A DNA stretch of 10,901 nucleotides from Desulfobacterales bacterium (GTDB taxonomy: Bacteria; Desulfobacterota; Desulfobacteria; Desulfobacterales; JAFDCJ01): positions 652,834 to 663,734 of the forward strand of contig CP070771.1 in NCBI GenBank assembly GCA_020345785.1. The letters are read 5' to 3'. The notes beneath the pieces are model-generated. The model worked only from the letters and a program-made list of their open reading frames with translations, was not told the origin of the DNA and ran no database searches. Position numbers and translations under genes: made by a program. This document shows, in pieces, positions 1 to 7,280 of the stretch (its first letter is position 1; each line of letters begins with the position of its first letter).

Positions 1-94
1 ATCTGGCTCGACGCGGCATTTAATTTCTCCTAAAAAAATAAATCACCAACTACATAGCATAAATAAGTCAACTTTGTCCCCTATTACTCATACA

Positions 95-453
95 GTGGAT
101 CAGGTGCTGACAAGCCGCAAGGGGGTGTGCCAGGACTTTGCCCATGTTGTCATCAGTTGCCTGAGGGCATGGGGCTGGCGGCACGTTACGTGAGCGGCTA
201 TCTGAAGACCTCGCCGCCGCCGGGGAAACCAAAGCTGATCGGCGCGGATGTATCCCACGCCTGGATCTCCCTGTTCGTACCGGATGTGGGCTGGGTGGAT
301 CTGGATCCCACGAACAACCTGATTCCCGCTGAATCCCACATTACCATCGCCTGGGGACGGGATTACGGCGACGTCACTCCGGTAAAAGGCGTTATCATGG
401 GAGGCGGCTCGCACACGCTGTCCGTGGTTGTGAATATAGCGACCGAAGGTTGA
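95..453 (+). pseudogene. Transglutaminase-like cysteine protease, C-terminal half, frameshifted
   Basis: This is a remnant of a transglutaminase-like (papain-fold) protein. The catalytic Cys region reads VDQVLTSRKGVCQDFAH in the frame starting at 95, with the Cys codon at 128-130. That frame continues to ISCLRA and then runs out of register near 168. From there the next frame carries the rest of the domain: GLAARYVSGYL, then SHAW with the catalytic His at 256-258, then VDLDPTNN with the catalytic Asp at 304-306, ending at TGA 451-453. The Cys-His-Asp triad is complete but lies in two frames. Adding one base after GGC near 168 would restore continuity. Bases 1-94 are AT-rich, and although the Cys frame stays open to the window edge, its translation does not resemble the family's usual N-terminal half (about 150 residues). 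The gene therefore looks decayed at its 5' end as well. A sequencing error could mimic the frameshift. Confidence 0.8.
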
Positions 454-535
454 TAATTTTATATCATTTCAGATTAAGAAAACCCCGTTTTTGCTTGAAC
501 TCTATCGCTTCCATAATTGCCAACCAAAACATAAT

Positions 536-1453
536 TCAGTTGCTTTGGCGGAACGCCTTAAGCCACTCTGCCAATTTTTCATAGGGATCGAAGCCTAAAA
601 AGGCGGCGGCTTTGGGATGATATGTGGAAACCGGGTTGATATCAAAAAAACATGCCGCCGATCCTGCATTGGGAATCAGATACTCGACGCTGCCCACATC
701 CATGTCGGCAAGTCTGCAGATGCGCGCCAACGCCGAGCGCAGCTCCGTCTCTGGCACATGATCCAAGGTAACAGGAGCGCCAGGCAGCATCCCCGGACAG
801 GAGAAGCTACCAGCTTTCCCTAAACAGTAGTTGAAGCTATCCGGCTTGACAGGCACCCTGGCCCTGTAAAGTACTTCACCGCCCAGCATCTCCACCCGAT
901 AAATGACGTTATCCCGGGGTATATATCTTTGCTGCCACACCGCCATGCCGTCAGCCGCAAAAGCCGCCGTCAGAATCGAAGGGGGTACATCTTGGCCGGG
1001 GAACTCAGGCGCCCAGACACCTGCGCCAAAGCCGCCCACGTTGGACTTCAGCATGCCATCCGGCATCTGTTCTCGAGCCTTTGTAAGCATGGCCTTGTCG
1101 TGCAATACCAAGGTCTTGGGACTCCTCACTCCGGCATGCTTAAAAACCAAAGACTGCAAAGCCTTACTGGAACCCACATGATGGCAGTGGCGGTTGTTGA
1201 TGATGTGTTTGTCCTGCAATTGGAGGGCCGACAGCAGCTCTCTGACCAGGGTGACTATCCCTGGGGAACCCATGGCGGTGCGGACAGCCACGCGGTTGAA
1301 AATCACTTTTGGATAGGCGCTTCCGTCAAATTCCGTAAACGGAGGATGGGGAAAGGGGATAAGTTGGCTTGGAACACCGGCCGCGTCCATCGCCCGCAAC
1401 AAGGGCTGGATCCAATCTATGTTATCACACAACAGGCCAATGGGCTGCTGCAT
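536..1453 (-). CDS. ATP-grasp domain protein (RimK-like ligase family)
   Basis: This 305-residue protein has the layout of an ATP-grasp enzyme. Such enzymes use ATP to activate a carboxylate as an acyl-phosphate and join it to an amine or thiol. An N-terminal alpha/beta pre-grasp region covers about residues 1-85. The ATP-binding lid follows: Lys97 in SSKAL, AGVRSPKTLVL at 107-117, and Lys136 in LKSNVGGFGAGV with its glycine-rich loop at 140-146. The C-terminal part holds YRVEM (185-189), VGSVEYL (253-259) and FDINPVS (270-276), where the acidic and Asn residues would bind Mg-ATP. The substrate is unknown. An unusual RHCHH cluster sits at residues 88-92, just before the first ATP lysine. The ATG start is supported by AAGGA at 1461-1465, seven bases upstream. 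The gene appears monocistronic and faces the decayed transglutaminase gene end to end. It is cytoplasmic by the absence of any signal or membrane segment. Confidence 0.8.
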   Translation of the reverse strand: MQQPIGLLCDNIDWIQPLLRAMDAAGVPSQLIPFPHPPFTEFDGSAYPKVIFNRVAVRTAMGSPGIVTLVRELLSALQLQDKHIINNRHCHHVGSSKALQSLVFKHAGVRSPKTLVLHDKAMLTKAREQMPDGMLKSNVGGFGAGVWAPEFPGQDVPPSILTAAFAADGMAVWQQRYIPRDNVIYRVEMLGGEVLYRARVPVKPDSFNYCLGKAGSFSCPGMLPGAPVTLDHVPETELRSALARICRLADMDVGSVEYLIPNAGSAACFFDINPVSTYHPKAAAFLGFDPYEKLAEWLKAFRQSN

Positions 1454-1898
1454 AACGAGTTCCTTAAGTTCTGAATGATTTTAGATGAAGAAAAGGTAAA
1501 AAAGCTGAACTAAGCGATCAGATAACATTGTTGCAAGCCATGCTATTACAGCTTGTGGGTGCCGAGTGAATCTAAAAGAGATATCGTTGATGCAAATTAA
1601 TGTTTTCTCCAAATCATGTCAACTATGCCGGGTCTGGTTTAGCGAGCTTGAACGGTATTTTGCCGGCCAGAGGGGCAGAAGGAAATTCTATGTTCCCACT
1701 CTCGTCCATGTCTTCCAAAAGCATTCCCCAGCCGTATGTTTTAGTTCAATTCAGTCAGCAATGTCCGTTTTTCTCAGTATTTGAAAATTAGGCCTCAAAG
1801 GAGAGCTTTTTAACATTTCTCCTTTGAGGCCTTTCGTTGTGCTTCTGCCTTCATTTTGAAGAAAGTCATCTCCTTGCGAACGCGATTTCCTCCCTCAA
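1454..1898. other. Intergenic region between ATP-grasp and amidohydrolase genes
   Basis: This gap of about 445 bases holds the leader of the ATP-grasp gene near its left end and the amidohydrolase terminator at 1790-1832. Short open frames at 1566-1791 (+) show no family resemblance and have poor start sites, so I do not call them genes. I found no convincing sigma-70 promoter. The minus strand has a TTGCAA-like element near 1530 but no well-spaced -10 partner. Confidence 0.5.
1790..1832 (-). terminator. Hairpin terminator of the amidohydrolase gene
   Basis: A perfect 15-bp inverted repeat, AGGCCTCAAAGGAGA at 1790-1804 paired with its complement at 1818-1832, encloses a 13-base loop. Read on the minus strand, the stem is followed by AATTTTC, a short U-tract. 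The plus-strand side has no comparable run. It lies 67 bases past the amidohydrolase stop codon, so it most likely ends that transcript and insulates the ATP-grasp gene further downstream on the same strand. Confidence 0.75.
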
Positions 1899-3647
1899 TT
1901 ATTCAGCCTCAAAAACAAAATTTCCCCCAACCATGGTCTTTAGTGGTTTAATGTTCTTGATTTGTTCTTCCGGGCAGGAGAGAAAATCCGTATCCAGCAC
2001 AACCAGGTCAGCAAGCTTTCCTGGTTCAATTGAGCCTTTAATCTTTTCTTCATAAGTGAAGTGCGCACTACCCATAGTATAGGCATATAAGGCCTCTTGC
2101 CGTGTAATTTTCTGATCTGGCCCCAGCAGCCCGGCTGTTGGAGTCATACGGGTAACAAACCAAGAGAGGGCCAGCCAGGGATCATGAGGGACAACTGGGG
2201 AATCAGTGCCTGCACCAACCATTATTCCAGCGTCGAGCAAATCACGCGTCGGCTTAGCATAACTCCCTCGTTCCTCTCCCCAATACCTGACTTGATTAAT
2301 CCCCAGATAGGTGGCGTGATCTTGAATAGTCGCCCAGATTCCGTGCTCAACCATCATCTGAAGAGCCCATGGTGTGGGTAAGAAGCAATGCATGACTGAC
2401 CATCGGAGATCTCTGATTGATACACCAGTTTCTTCCTCAACTTCTATATAGGTTCTTACCACTTCGTCGATAGCCCTATCGCCTACCGAATGAACCGACA
2501 CACTCCAACCCTTTTCCGCTGCAACCAGTAGGCACGCCTTTAGGGTCGCTATCGGGAAAGTGTTGACCCCATAATAGTTTGGATTTTCCTGCTCCCCAGG
2601 AACGATCAAATAGGGATCATATAACCAGGCTGTCTCGACCCCCCCATCTACCCCGAATTTGAGTCCTGCTATTCGCAACCAGGTGTCCCCAAAACCGTCA
2701 GCAAATTGCAGGCTCTGTATGGCTTCTGGGGTGCGCGTTCTCAACATTATTCCAAGCCTAACGGTAATTTCCCGGTCTCGCCAAAGTTCCATAAAGACTT
2801 TAAAATCATCGGAATCAGGAGCCGTGCCACCGTTCCAAATGCTTGTTATCCCAAGGCGATTATACTCCTCCATAATAGCTCTCATACCGTCAACTTTATC
2901 CTGATAGGTAGTGACCGGAAGTAGAGGGGTAAAATAGCTCTTAGCAGCATCAAAAAGAAGGCCTGTCAGTTCTCCTGTTACAGGATCCCTTTTGAATTCA
3001 CCTCCTGGCGGATCGGGGGTATTTTTGTCTACGCCCGCGAGTTCAAAGGCTAAACTATTAACAACCACTGTGTGTCCACCCCGAGCGATATAGACGGGGT
3101 TATTAGGGGCAACAGAGTCCAATTCCCAACGGTTCGGGAGTCTTTGTTCGACAAGCTGGCTTTCGTGCCATGCACCCGATGTTCTGATCCATTCGCCAGG
3201 CGCTGATGATGAGGCGGCTTCACCAATCGTCATTAGGACGTCATTTACGGTTTTACAATCCTTGAGCTGAACAAGAGACAAACTTACGCCGCTACTCATT
3301 ATATGGTTATGTGAATCCATTAGGCCCGGTATCACTGTCTTTCCTTTAAGGTTAATCATTTGGGTTCCATTGTCTTTGTGTTTGTAATGGGTTGCATGGC
3401 CCTTGTGTTTGCCTTTCCCAGGCTTAGCAAACCGCATCACTTCTCCCTTAGTACCTACAGCAATGAACCTTCCATCTTTAATGGCAACCGAATCGGCGAT
3501 ACTGAAATCCTTGTCTACGGTGATTATTTTGCCGTTATATAGTACAGTATCTGCAATCAAATCCACTTGCGCCCCATACAAAGGCGAAACGAAAATGAAG
3601 AGGAAGACTAGTCCAATAAATGGAAAACTGAATTTTCTTGTAACCAT
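1899..3647 (-). CDS. Exported amidohydrolase, YtcJ/AepA-like (amidohydrolase family 3)
   Basis: This 582-residue metal-dependent hydrolase of the YtcJ-like branch (COG1574 type) probably cleaves an amide or related C-N bond; the substrate is unknown. A Sec signal peptide covers residues 1-26: RK near the start, a hydrophobic core at 9-20 and a likely cut after YGA. The mature enzyme would thus be exported, and no lipobox Cys is seen. Family motifs in order are LYNGKIITVD (36-45), VIPGLMDSHNH (105-115) with metal ligands His113 and His115, LKFGVDGG (329-336), SVHSVGDRAID (384-394) with His386, VMH with His420, GAGTDSP (478-484) with Asp482, and the C-terminal beta-sandwich piece PGKLADLVVLD (542-552). 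Length is normal for the family. The odd feature is a Lys/Gly/His-rich stretch at about 75-92, between the first beta strands and the HxH motif. The ATG at 3645-3647 is preceded by an AAGGGGAG ribosome site. It forms its own transcription unit, with a terminator at 1790-1832. Confidence 0.88.
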   Translation of the reverse strand: MVTRKFSFPFIGLVFLFIFVSPLYGAQVDLIADTVLYNGKIITVDKDFSIADSVAIKDGRFIAVGTKGEVMRFAKPGKGKHKGHATHYKHKDNGTQMINLKGKTVIPGLMDSHNHIMSSGVSLSLVQLKDCKTVNDVLMTIGEAASSSAPGEWIRTSGAWHESQLVEQRLPNRWELDSVAPNNPVYIARGGHTVVVNSLAFELAGVDKNTPDPPGGEFKRDPVTGELTGLLFDAAKSYFTPLLPVTTYQDKVDGMRAIMEEYNRLGITSIWNGGTAPDSDDFKVFMELWRDREITVRLGIMLRTRTPEAIQSLQFADGFGDTWLRIAGLKFGVDGGVETAWLYDPYLIVPGEQENPNYYGVNTFPIATLKACLLVAAEKGWSVSVHSVGDRAIDEVVRTYIEVEEETGVSIRDLRWSVMHCFLPTPWALQMMVEHGIWATIQDHATYLGINQVRYWGEERGSYAKPTRDLLDAGIMVGAGTDSPVVPHDPWLALSWFVTRMTPTAGLLGPDQKITRQEALYAYTMGSAHFTYEEKIKGSIEPGKLADLVVLDTDFLSCPEEQIKNIKPLKTMVGGNFVFEAE

Positions 3648-3998
3648 TGTGCTCCCCTTTCCTCGGTGTATGCTTTCTGCAAAATATGATTCGATGCTCT
3701 CTCTTTTCCATTGCCATCTGGACTGTTAACACGTTAGCTAACAATCTCAGCCTGAGAGCCTCCAAAAGTTCAGGGTTAGCCTCTTGGAGGCATTGTATCG
3801 GCAATTTCAGAGGGCTTTCTCTCATGAATTTGAACTTACCTCGATTTAGTGGACATACCGAAGAGCTAAATGTGAACTTTCTCTCTCATCAGCGCGATGT
3901 CATAAAGGCATAATCCGCTGACCTTGGAGACATAGGGGTTACTTATCAAAGATAGGAACTTGCTTTCTGGAAGCGATTGTATGGCAAAAGGCTCCTTG
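3648..3998. other. Intergenic region upstream of the amidohydrolase, rich in small palindromes
   Basis: This region of about 350 bases must hold the amidohydrolase promoter, since the gene reads leftward from 3647. It contains a 10-bp perfect palindrome GTTAGCTAAC (3733-3742), nested in TGTTA...TAACA (3724-3743). It also has CTCAGCCTGAG (3746-3756) and an 8-bp inverted repeat GCCTCCAA/TTGGAGGC (3758-3765 and 3784-3791). No well-spaced -35/-10 pair could be fixed. An 88-codon open frame at 3647-3913 (+) has no family resemblance and is not called. Base composition rises in GC past about 4080. Confidence 0.5.
3724..3756. promoter_or_regulatory. Candidate operator: adjacent palindromes upstream of the amidohydrolase
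   Basis: A palindromic block (TGTTA...GTTAGCTAAC...A at 3724-3743) is followed three bases later by CTCAGCCTGAG (3746-3756). They lie 77-109 bases upstream of the amidohydrolase start, where a dimeric repressor or activator could bind. This is inferred from symmetry and position only; no regulator gene is nearby. Confidence 0.25.
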
Positions 3999-4442
3999 TT
4001 AGTCAAGCATAAAAACGCAGCAACATATGGTATAGGCCAAAATGGGATTTGCTCTGTCGATAAAAACGGCGGTGGTAATTGCTTCCGCGTCCGTGCCGGA
4101 GGTTATGGCGGTCAGCACGCCCCCATGGGTCGCATCGCAGGTGTAATCGGTTTGCCGATAGACCGTGGGGGTGAGAAAAAAGTCACTGTGTTTTTGGTCC
4201 AGCCGGACGAAGGCGACGGTGTCCTGCGCAGGATCGGCAAACTCCTTGTCCGAGCTAAAAATGGTTTGCATCAGCAGGGTGCCCTCCGGGTCTTTCAACT
4301 CCACCCGGGCTTCCTTGCCCTTGAGGAAGTCATCCTGGTGAAACTGCCGCGTGACGGTGGTGCTGTCCGGATTGGTCTTTTCGCTTGACGCTGCGAGACG
4401 GTTCGCGTAAATGATGGTTTCGGATGGCACGGTTGCATGCAA
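3999..4442 (-). CDS. Hypothetical protein, probably 5'-truncated
   Basis: I do not recognise this protein. The minus-strand frame gives up to 147 residues with protein-like composition, notably KGKEARVELKDPEGTLLMQT and DPAQDTVAFVRLDQ, and codons that favour G/C in the third position across 4140-4330. The opposing plus-strand frame (3960-4388) is richer in unlikely Gly/Arg/Leu runs and is taken as its shadow. The first possible start is TTG at 4440-4442, just after an in-frame TGA, with no clear ribosome site. The first internal ATG comes only around residue 58. This suggests that the 5' end has been lost or frameshifted. The last residues (AYTICCCVFMLD) fall in AT-richer DNA and may be read-through of a truncated 3' end. 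No signal peptide or membrane segment is evident. It could be a decayed gene or a chance frame. Confidence 0.35.
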   Translation of the reverse strand: MHATVPSETIIYANRLAASSEKTNPDSTTVTRQFHQDDFLKGKEARVELKDPEGTLLMQTIFSSDKEFADPAQDTVAFVRLDQKHSDFFLTPTVYRQTDYTCDATHGGVLTAITSGTDAEAITTAVFIDRANPILAYTICCCVFMLD

Positions 4443-4524
4443 GTTTGTCCATAGCCGTCAGGGCCCGGACGGATAATCCCGGAAGCGAAGATGCAAATAT
4501 ACTCGGGGGAGAGGTGTTTTTGGC

Positions 4525-5286
4525 ATGACAAAAAATTCTGCGGTCAAGGTCGACCATCTGACAAAGATGTTTGATACCGGTGCAGCGGTCGAAGACTTGT
4601 CCTTCCAGATTAGAGAGAATGAATTCGTTGCCCTTGTTGGGCCGAGCGGTTGCGGAAAATCCACAACGCTAAAAATCTTATCAGGTCTCATTTCTCCGAC
4701 AAGGGGCAAGGTTTACATTCGCGACCGGGAAGTCCAGGGACCGATCGAAGACGTCGGAATGGTGTTGCAGTCTCCGGTGCTGCTTCCCTGGAGAAATTCA
4801 CGTGAAAACGTCTTGTTCACCGCCGAAATGGGGGGCAAAAAGCCGGGCGTATATCGAAATCGGGTTACGGAATTGTTCAAATTGGCCAGCCTCGAAGGCT
4901 TCGAGAACAGTTACCCGCATGAGCTTTCCGGAGGAATGCAACAGCGGGTGGCCATCTGCCGGGCGCTGCTGCTCGACCCGTCGCTGCTGCTCATGGACGA
5001 ACCGTTCGGCGCGCTCGACGTGCTTACCAGGGAGCGGATGGGATTCGAGCTGCAGAGGATCTGGAGCGCGAGCAGAACAACGGTGTTGCTCGTCACGCAC
5101 AGTATCACCGAAGCGGTTTTGCTGGCGGACACCGTCATCGTCATGACCGCCCGACCCGGCAGAATTAAAGCGGTAATTAAAGTCGATTTAGCGCGTCCCC
5201 GGGATACGCATACCCTTCGAGAGCCGAGATTTATTGAACTGACAGGGGCCGTTCGCGACAATATCGAAGCTCAGTGGGGGGAATAG
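4525..5286 (+). CDS. ABC importer ATPase, nitrate/sulfonate/taurine type (SsuB/TauB-like)
   Basis: This 253-residue nucleotide-binding subunit of a NitT/TauT-type ABC importer hydrolyses ATP on the cytoplasmic face to drive uptake. All motifs are intact: Walker A GPSGCGKST (39-47), Q-loop Gln82 in LQSPVLLPW, signature LSGGMQQR (134-141), Walker B LLLMDEP with catalytic Glu159, D-loop GALD (162-165) and H-loop His192 in THS. VMTARPGRI (206-214) is typical of the SsuB/TauB group. Length is normal, with no regulatory C-terminal extension. The ATG at 4525 follows a GGAGAGG ribosome site about ten bases upstream. The permease gene starts 13 bases after its stop, so the two are surely co-transcribed. 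The binding protein is not in this operon but converges on it from the other strand (6135-7154). Confidence 0.93.
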   Translation: MTKNSAVKVDHLTKMFDTGAAVEDLSFQIRENEFVALVGPSGCGKSTTLKILSGLISPTRGKVYIRDREVQGPIEDVGMVLQSPVLLPWRNSRENVLFTAEMGGKKPGVYRNRVTELFKLASLEGFENSYPHELSGGMQQRVAICRALLLDPSLLLMDEPFGALDVLTRERMGFELQRIWSASRTTVLLVTHSITEAVLLADTVIVMTARPGRIKAVIKVDLARPRDTHTLREPRFIELTGAVRDNIEAQWGE

Positions 5287-5299
5287 AGGTAATGCCAAG

Positions 5300-6073
5300 A
5301 TGATCGCAAAACAATTCCAAAATGTCAGAAGAGCGGCGGAAGCGCCCTTCGCTTTTATCGTAATGCTTGTTTTCTGGGAGTACGGTGCCGGTTTCATCGT
5401 CCCGGATTACATACTGCCGGTGCCCACCGTCATCCTTGCTAAATTCTGGCAGACGCTGTCGATTCAGGTTCACCACCTGAGTGTGACTGCCGCGACCACC
5501 ATGGTCGGGCTTGCCATGGCCCTTTTTATTGGTGTGCTCCTGGCCCTGTCGGTGATCTACATTAGACCCATGAAGGCCATTGTCATGCCCATCTTGGCAG
5601 CCTTCAACAGCATACCCAAAATCGCTATCGCTCCGCTGTTCGTTATTTGGTTCGGGCTGGGGATAGAGCCAAAGGTGTTGTTGGCTTTCCTGCTGGGGTT
5701 GTTCCCGGTTTTCGTGAACTCGATCACGGGCCTGGGCGAAATCGAACCCGATGTCCTGGATTTGGCGAAACTGGCCGGCGGAAATGAATTCCGAATCTTC
5801 GTGAAAGTACGGCTGATGAACGCCGTGCCCTATATTACCGATGCAATCAAAGTGGCTTTCCCGTTGGCCCTTGTCGGCTCCATCGTCGGCGAATTCATCG
5901 GCGGCAACCGCGGTGTCGGCTACCTGATTCTATCAGGTCAGTTCAACATGGATACCCCGCTGGTTTTCGCAACCCTCCTGTCAATCACGCTGTTTACGAC
6001 CATCGTGATCGGGATTGTGGTTATCCTGGAACGGGTGCTGCTGAAGTGGCGACCTTCGCGACGCAAAAGATAA
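5300..6073 (+). CDS. ABC importer permease, nitrate/sulfonate/taurine type (SsuC/TauC-like)
   Basis: This 257-residue inner-membrane subunit forms the channel of the NitT/TauT-type importer. About six hydrophobic segments are visible, near residues 16-35, 62-86, 93-119, 124-143, 184-205 and 221-244. The cytoplasmic EAA-like coupling loop, DLAKLAGGNEFRIFVKVRL (154-172) followed by VPYI, contacts the ATPase. FNSIPKIAIAPLFVIWFGLG (102-121) and GEFIGGNRGVGYLI (197-210) are hallmark stretches of TauC/SsuC permeases. An AGAGG ribosome site lies ten bases before the ATG at 5300. The stop codon at 6071-6073 sits inside the U-tract of the terminator that serves the opposing gene, so the two transcription units are packed tail to tail. 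Confidence 0.92.
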   Translation: MIAKQFQNVRRAAEAPFAFIVMLVFWEYGAGFIVPDYILPVPTVILAKFWQTLSIQVHHLSVTAATTMVGLAMALFIGVLLALSVIYIRPMKAIVMPILAAFNSIPKIAIAPLFVIWFGLGIEPKVLLAFLLGLFPVFVNSITGLGEIEPDVLDLAKLAGGNEFRIFVKVRLMNAVPYITDAIKVAFPLALVGSIVGEFIGGNRGVGYLILSGQFNMDTPLVFATLLSITLFTTIVIGIVVILERVLLKWRPSRRKR

Positions 6074-6075
6074 AA

Positions 6076-6112
6076 GCCCCCTCGCGACCCGCTGTAGAGG
6101 TCTTGAGGGGGC
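6076..6112. terminator. Shared hairpin terminator between convergent importer arms
   Basis: GCCCCCTC (6076-6083) pairs with GAGGGGGC (6105-6112), with an extra inner stem GACC/GGTC (6086-6089 and 6099-6102). On the minus strand it is followed by TTTTATCTTTT, a good U-tract, 22 bases past the binding-protein stop. It is therefore a canonical intrinsic terminator for that gene. On the plus strand it starts just after the permease stop but lacks a U-run, so plus-strand termination would be weaker. Confidence 0.8.
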
Positions 6113-6134
6113 GCCTATTACGCTGCCGAAAAGA

Positions 6135-7154
6135 CTAGGGAGAGACAAAACCGGTGGCGAATACATCCTCCGGCGTCAAATTGAGGTCCAGCTTGAAGGC
6201 CTCTTTCACCAGGTCGATCGTGCGTTGCGTCCTATCCGGCGTCGCGATTCCGTAACCATGCTGCTTGACGTAAGGCGTGGTGAGCGCCTTGATGGACTGA
6301 CTCCACTGGGCAAGCGTCGTTTTGTAATCCAGGGTGGGATTATAGCGCACCATGATTTCGGCCGTCTCCTCGGGGTGATCGATTGAGTATTTGACGGCCC
6401 TGACCGTGGCCGAGGCAAACGCCTTCACTTCGTCCGGATCTTTGGCGATCTTGTCGGCCCGTGCCACCATGAAGTAACCAAAGACGTCGTAGCCCCAGTC
6501 GGCGAATGAGGAGAAGTACACCGTTTTGCCCCTCGGTGTGGCGACTTTCATCAGCGCCGGCACGTCACCATCGATGGACGCCGTAAAAAGATCCACCTTG
6601 CCTTCCAGCAAGAGCGGGAAATAAACTCCGGGGTCGGCGGCTTGCCATTTCAGGACGGACGGATCCAACCCTTTCAAGTTGTAAACGATGGGCAAAATTA
6701 CCCGGGCACTGTCGGTCAGCGAGGCTGCGATGGTTTTATCGGCAAGTGACTCCAGCGTCGGATGAGGCGTTAAGGACGCCAAACCGCTGGTTGAAATGTC
6801 CATAAAAACACCGAATCCCTTGACTTGAGCCCCCTTCGCGATCGCCTGGACCACGGAAGTGGATTCGGCAATGCCGTAATCGGCTTTTCCTCCCTCCAGG
6901 GCGGACACCACGAAACCACTTCCCGTCGAAGGAGCGATATGAATGTCGAAGCCCGCATCTTTGTAAAAGCCCTTTTCCAGGCCCACAAAGAAAGGAGAAT
7001 GCCTTCCGTGGAAGACATAGTTGGTCAGGAATACGACCTTTTTCAAAGTGCTGTCGGAAGCAGCGAAGGCAGACGACAGGTTGGCCGCGCTGCAAATGAG
7101 TCCGATCACCACAACCCATACTACCAATGACATGTGTTTGCGATTCATCTTCAT
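6135..7154 (-). CDS. ABC importer substrate-binding protein, NMT1/TauA-like
   Basis: This periplasmic solute-binding protein of the NMT1/THI5-like (SsuA/TauA) superfamily would deliver substrate to the permease encoded at 5300-6073. It begins with a clear signal peptide: NRKH, then hydrophobic LVVWVVVIGLICSAA, with a likely cut after SAFA. Typical motifs are SPFFVGLEKGFYKDAGFDI near the mature N-terminus, where family members read like PLFVALEKGYF, and GKADYGIAESTSVVQAIAKG about 30 residues later. Length (about 340) is normal. The longest frame opens with GTG at 7155-7157, but that lies one base from the AGGAGG site at 7159-7164. ATG at 7152-7154 (4-base gap) or ATG at 7146-7148 (10-base gap) fits better. 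It follows the UbiD gene on the same strand after about 160 bases and ends at the terminator at 6076-6112. Its fold marks NitT/TauT-type uptake, but the ligand cannot be told. Confidence 0.88.
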   Translation of the reverse strand: MKMNRKHMSLVVWVVVIGLICSAANLSSAFAASDSTLKKVVFLTNYVFHGRHSPFFVGLEKGFYKDAGFDIHIAPSTGSGFVVSALEGGKADYGIAESTSVVQAIAKGAQVKGFGVFMDISTSGLASLTPHPTLESLADKTIAASLTDSARVILPIVYNLKGLDPSVLKWQAADPGVYFPLLLEGKVDLFTASIDGDVPALMKVATPRGKTVYFSSFADWGYDVFGYFMVARADKIAKDPDEVKAFASATVRAVKYSIDHPEETAEIMVRYNPTLDYKTTLAQWSQSIKALTTPYVKQHGYGIATPDRTQRTIDLVKEAFKLDLNLTPEDVFATGFVSP

Positions 7155-7181
7155 CACACCTCCTATGTTCTAAGATTGAAA

Positions 7182-7201
7182 ACCTGGTCCTCTGGCCAGG
7201 T
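7182..7201. promoter_or_regulatory. Hairpin in the leader of the binding-protein gene
   Basis: ACCTGG (7182-7187) and CCAGGT (7196-7201) form a 6-bp stem with an 8-base loop, 18 bases upstream of the AGGAGG ribosome site of the binding-protein gene. It may stabilise a processed mRNA 5' end. There is no direct evidence of regulation. Confidence 0.3.
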
Positions 7202-7280
7202 CAGAGAAGATTGGCTTTGCCGTAAAGGAATGCCATGGGTTATCTCACGGCCAAAACCGCCCCTCTGGGGTGAAGTCAAA

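Noticed and set aside
903..1474. Long plus-strand open frames opposite the ATP-grasp gene
   Set aside because: They mirror the coding region of the ATP-grasp protein, whose motifs are clear; their own translations show no domain.
1566..1791. Short plus-strand frames in the gap before the amidohydrolase terminator
   Set aside because: Two overlapping frames of similar length, no ribosome site, no family resemblance, and one runs into the terminator stem.
3960..4388. A 142-residue plus-strand frame opposite the hypothetical gene
   Set aside because: The minus-strand frame has the more protein-like composition and higher G/C in third positions. The plus frame lacks a good ribosome site and recognisable motifs.
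4455..4477. CCGTC/GACGG hairpin and GATAAT as a promoter/operator for the importer operon
   Set aside because: The stem is only 5 bp, and no -35-like hexamer lies at the proper distance from GATAAT.
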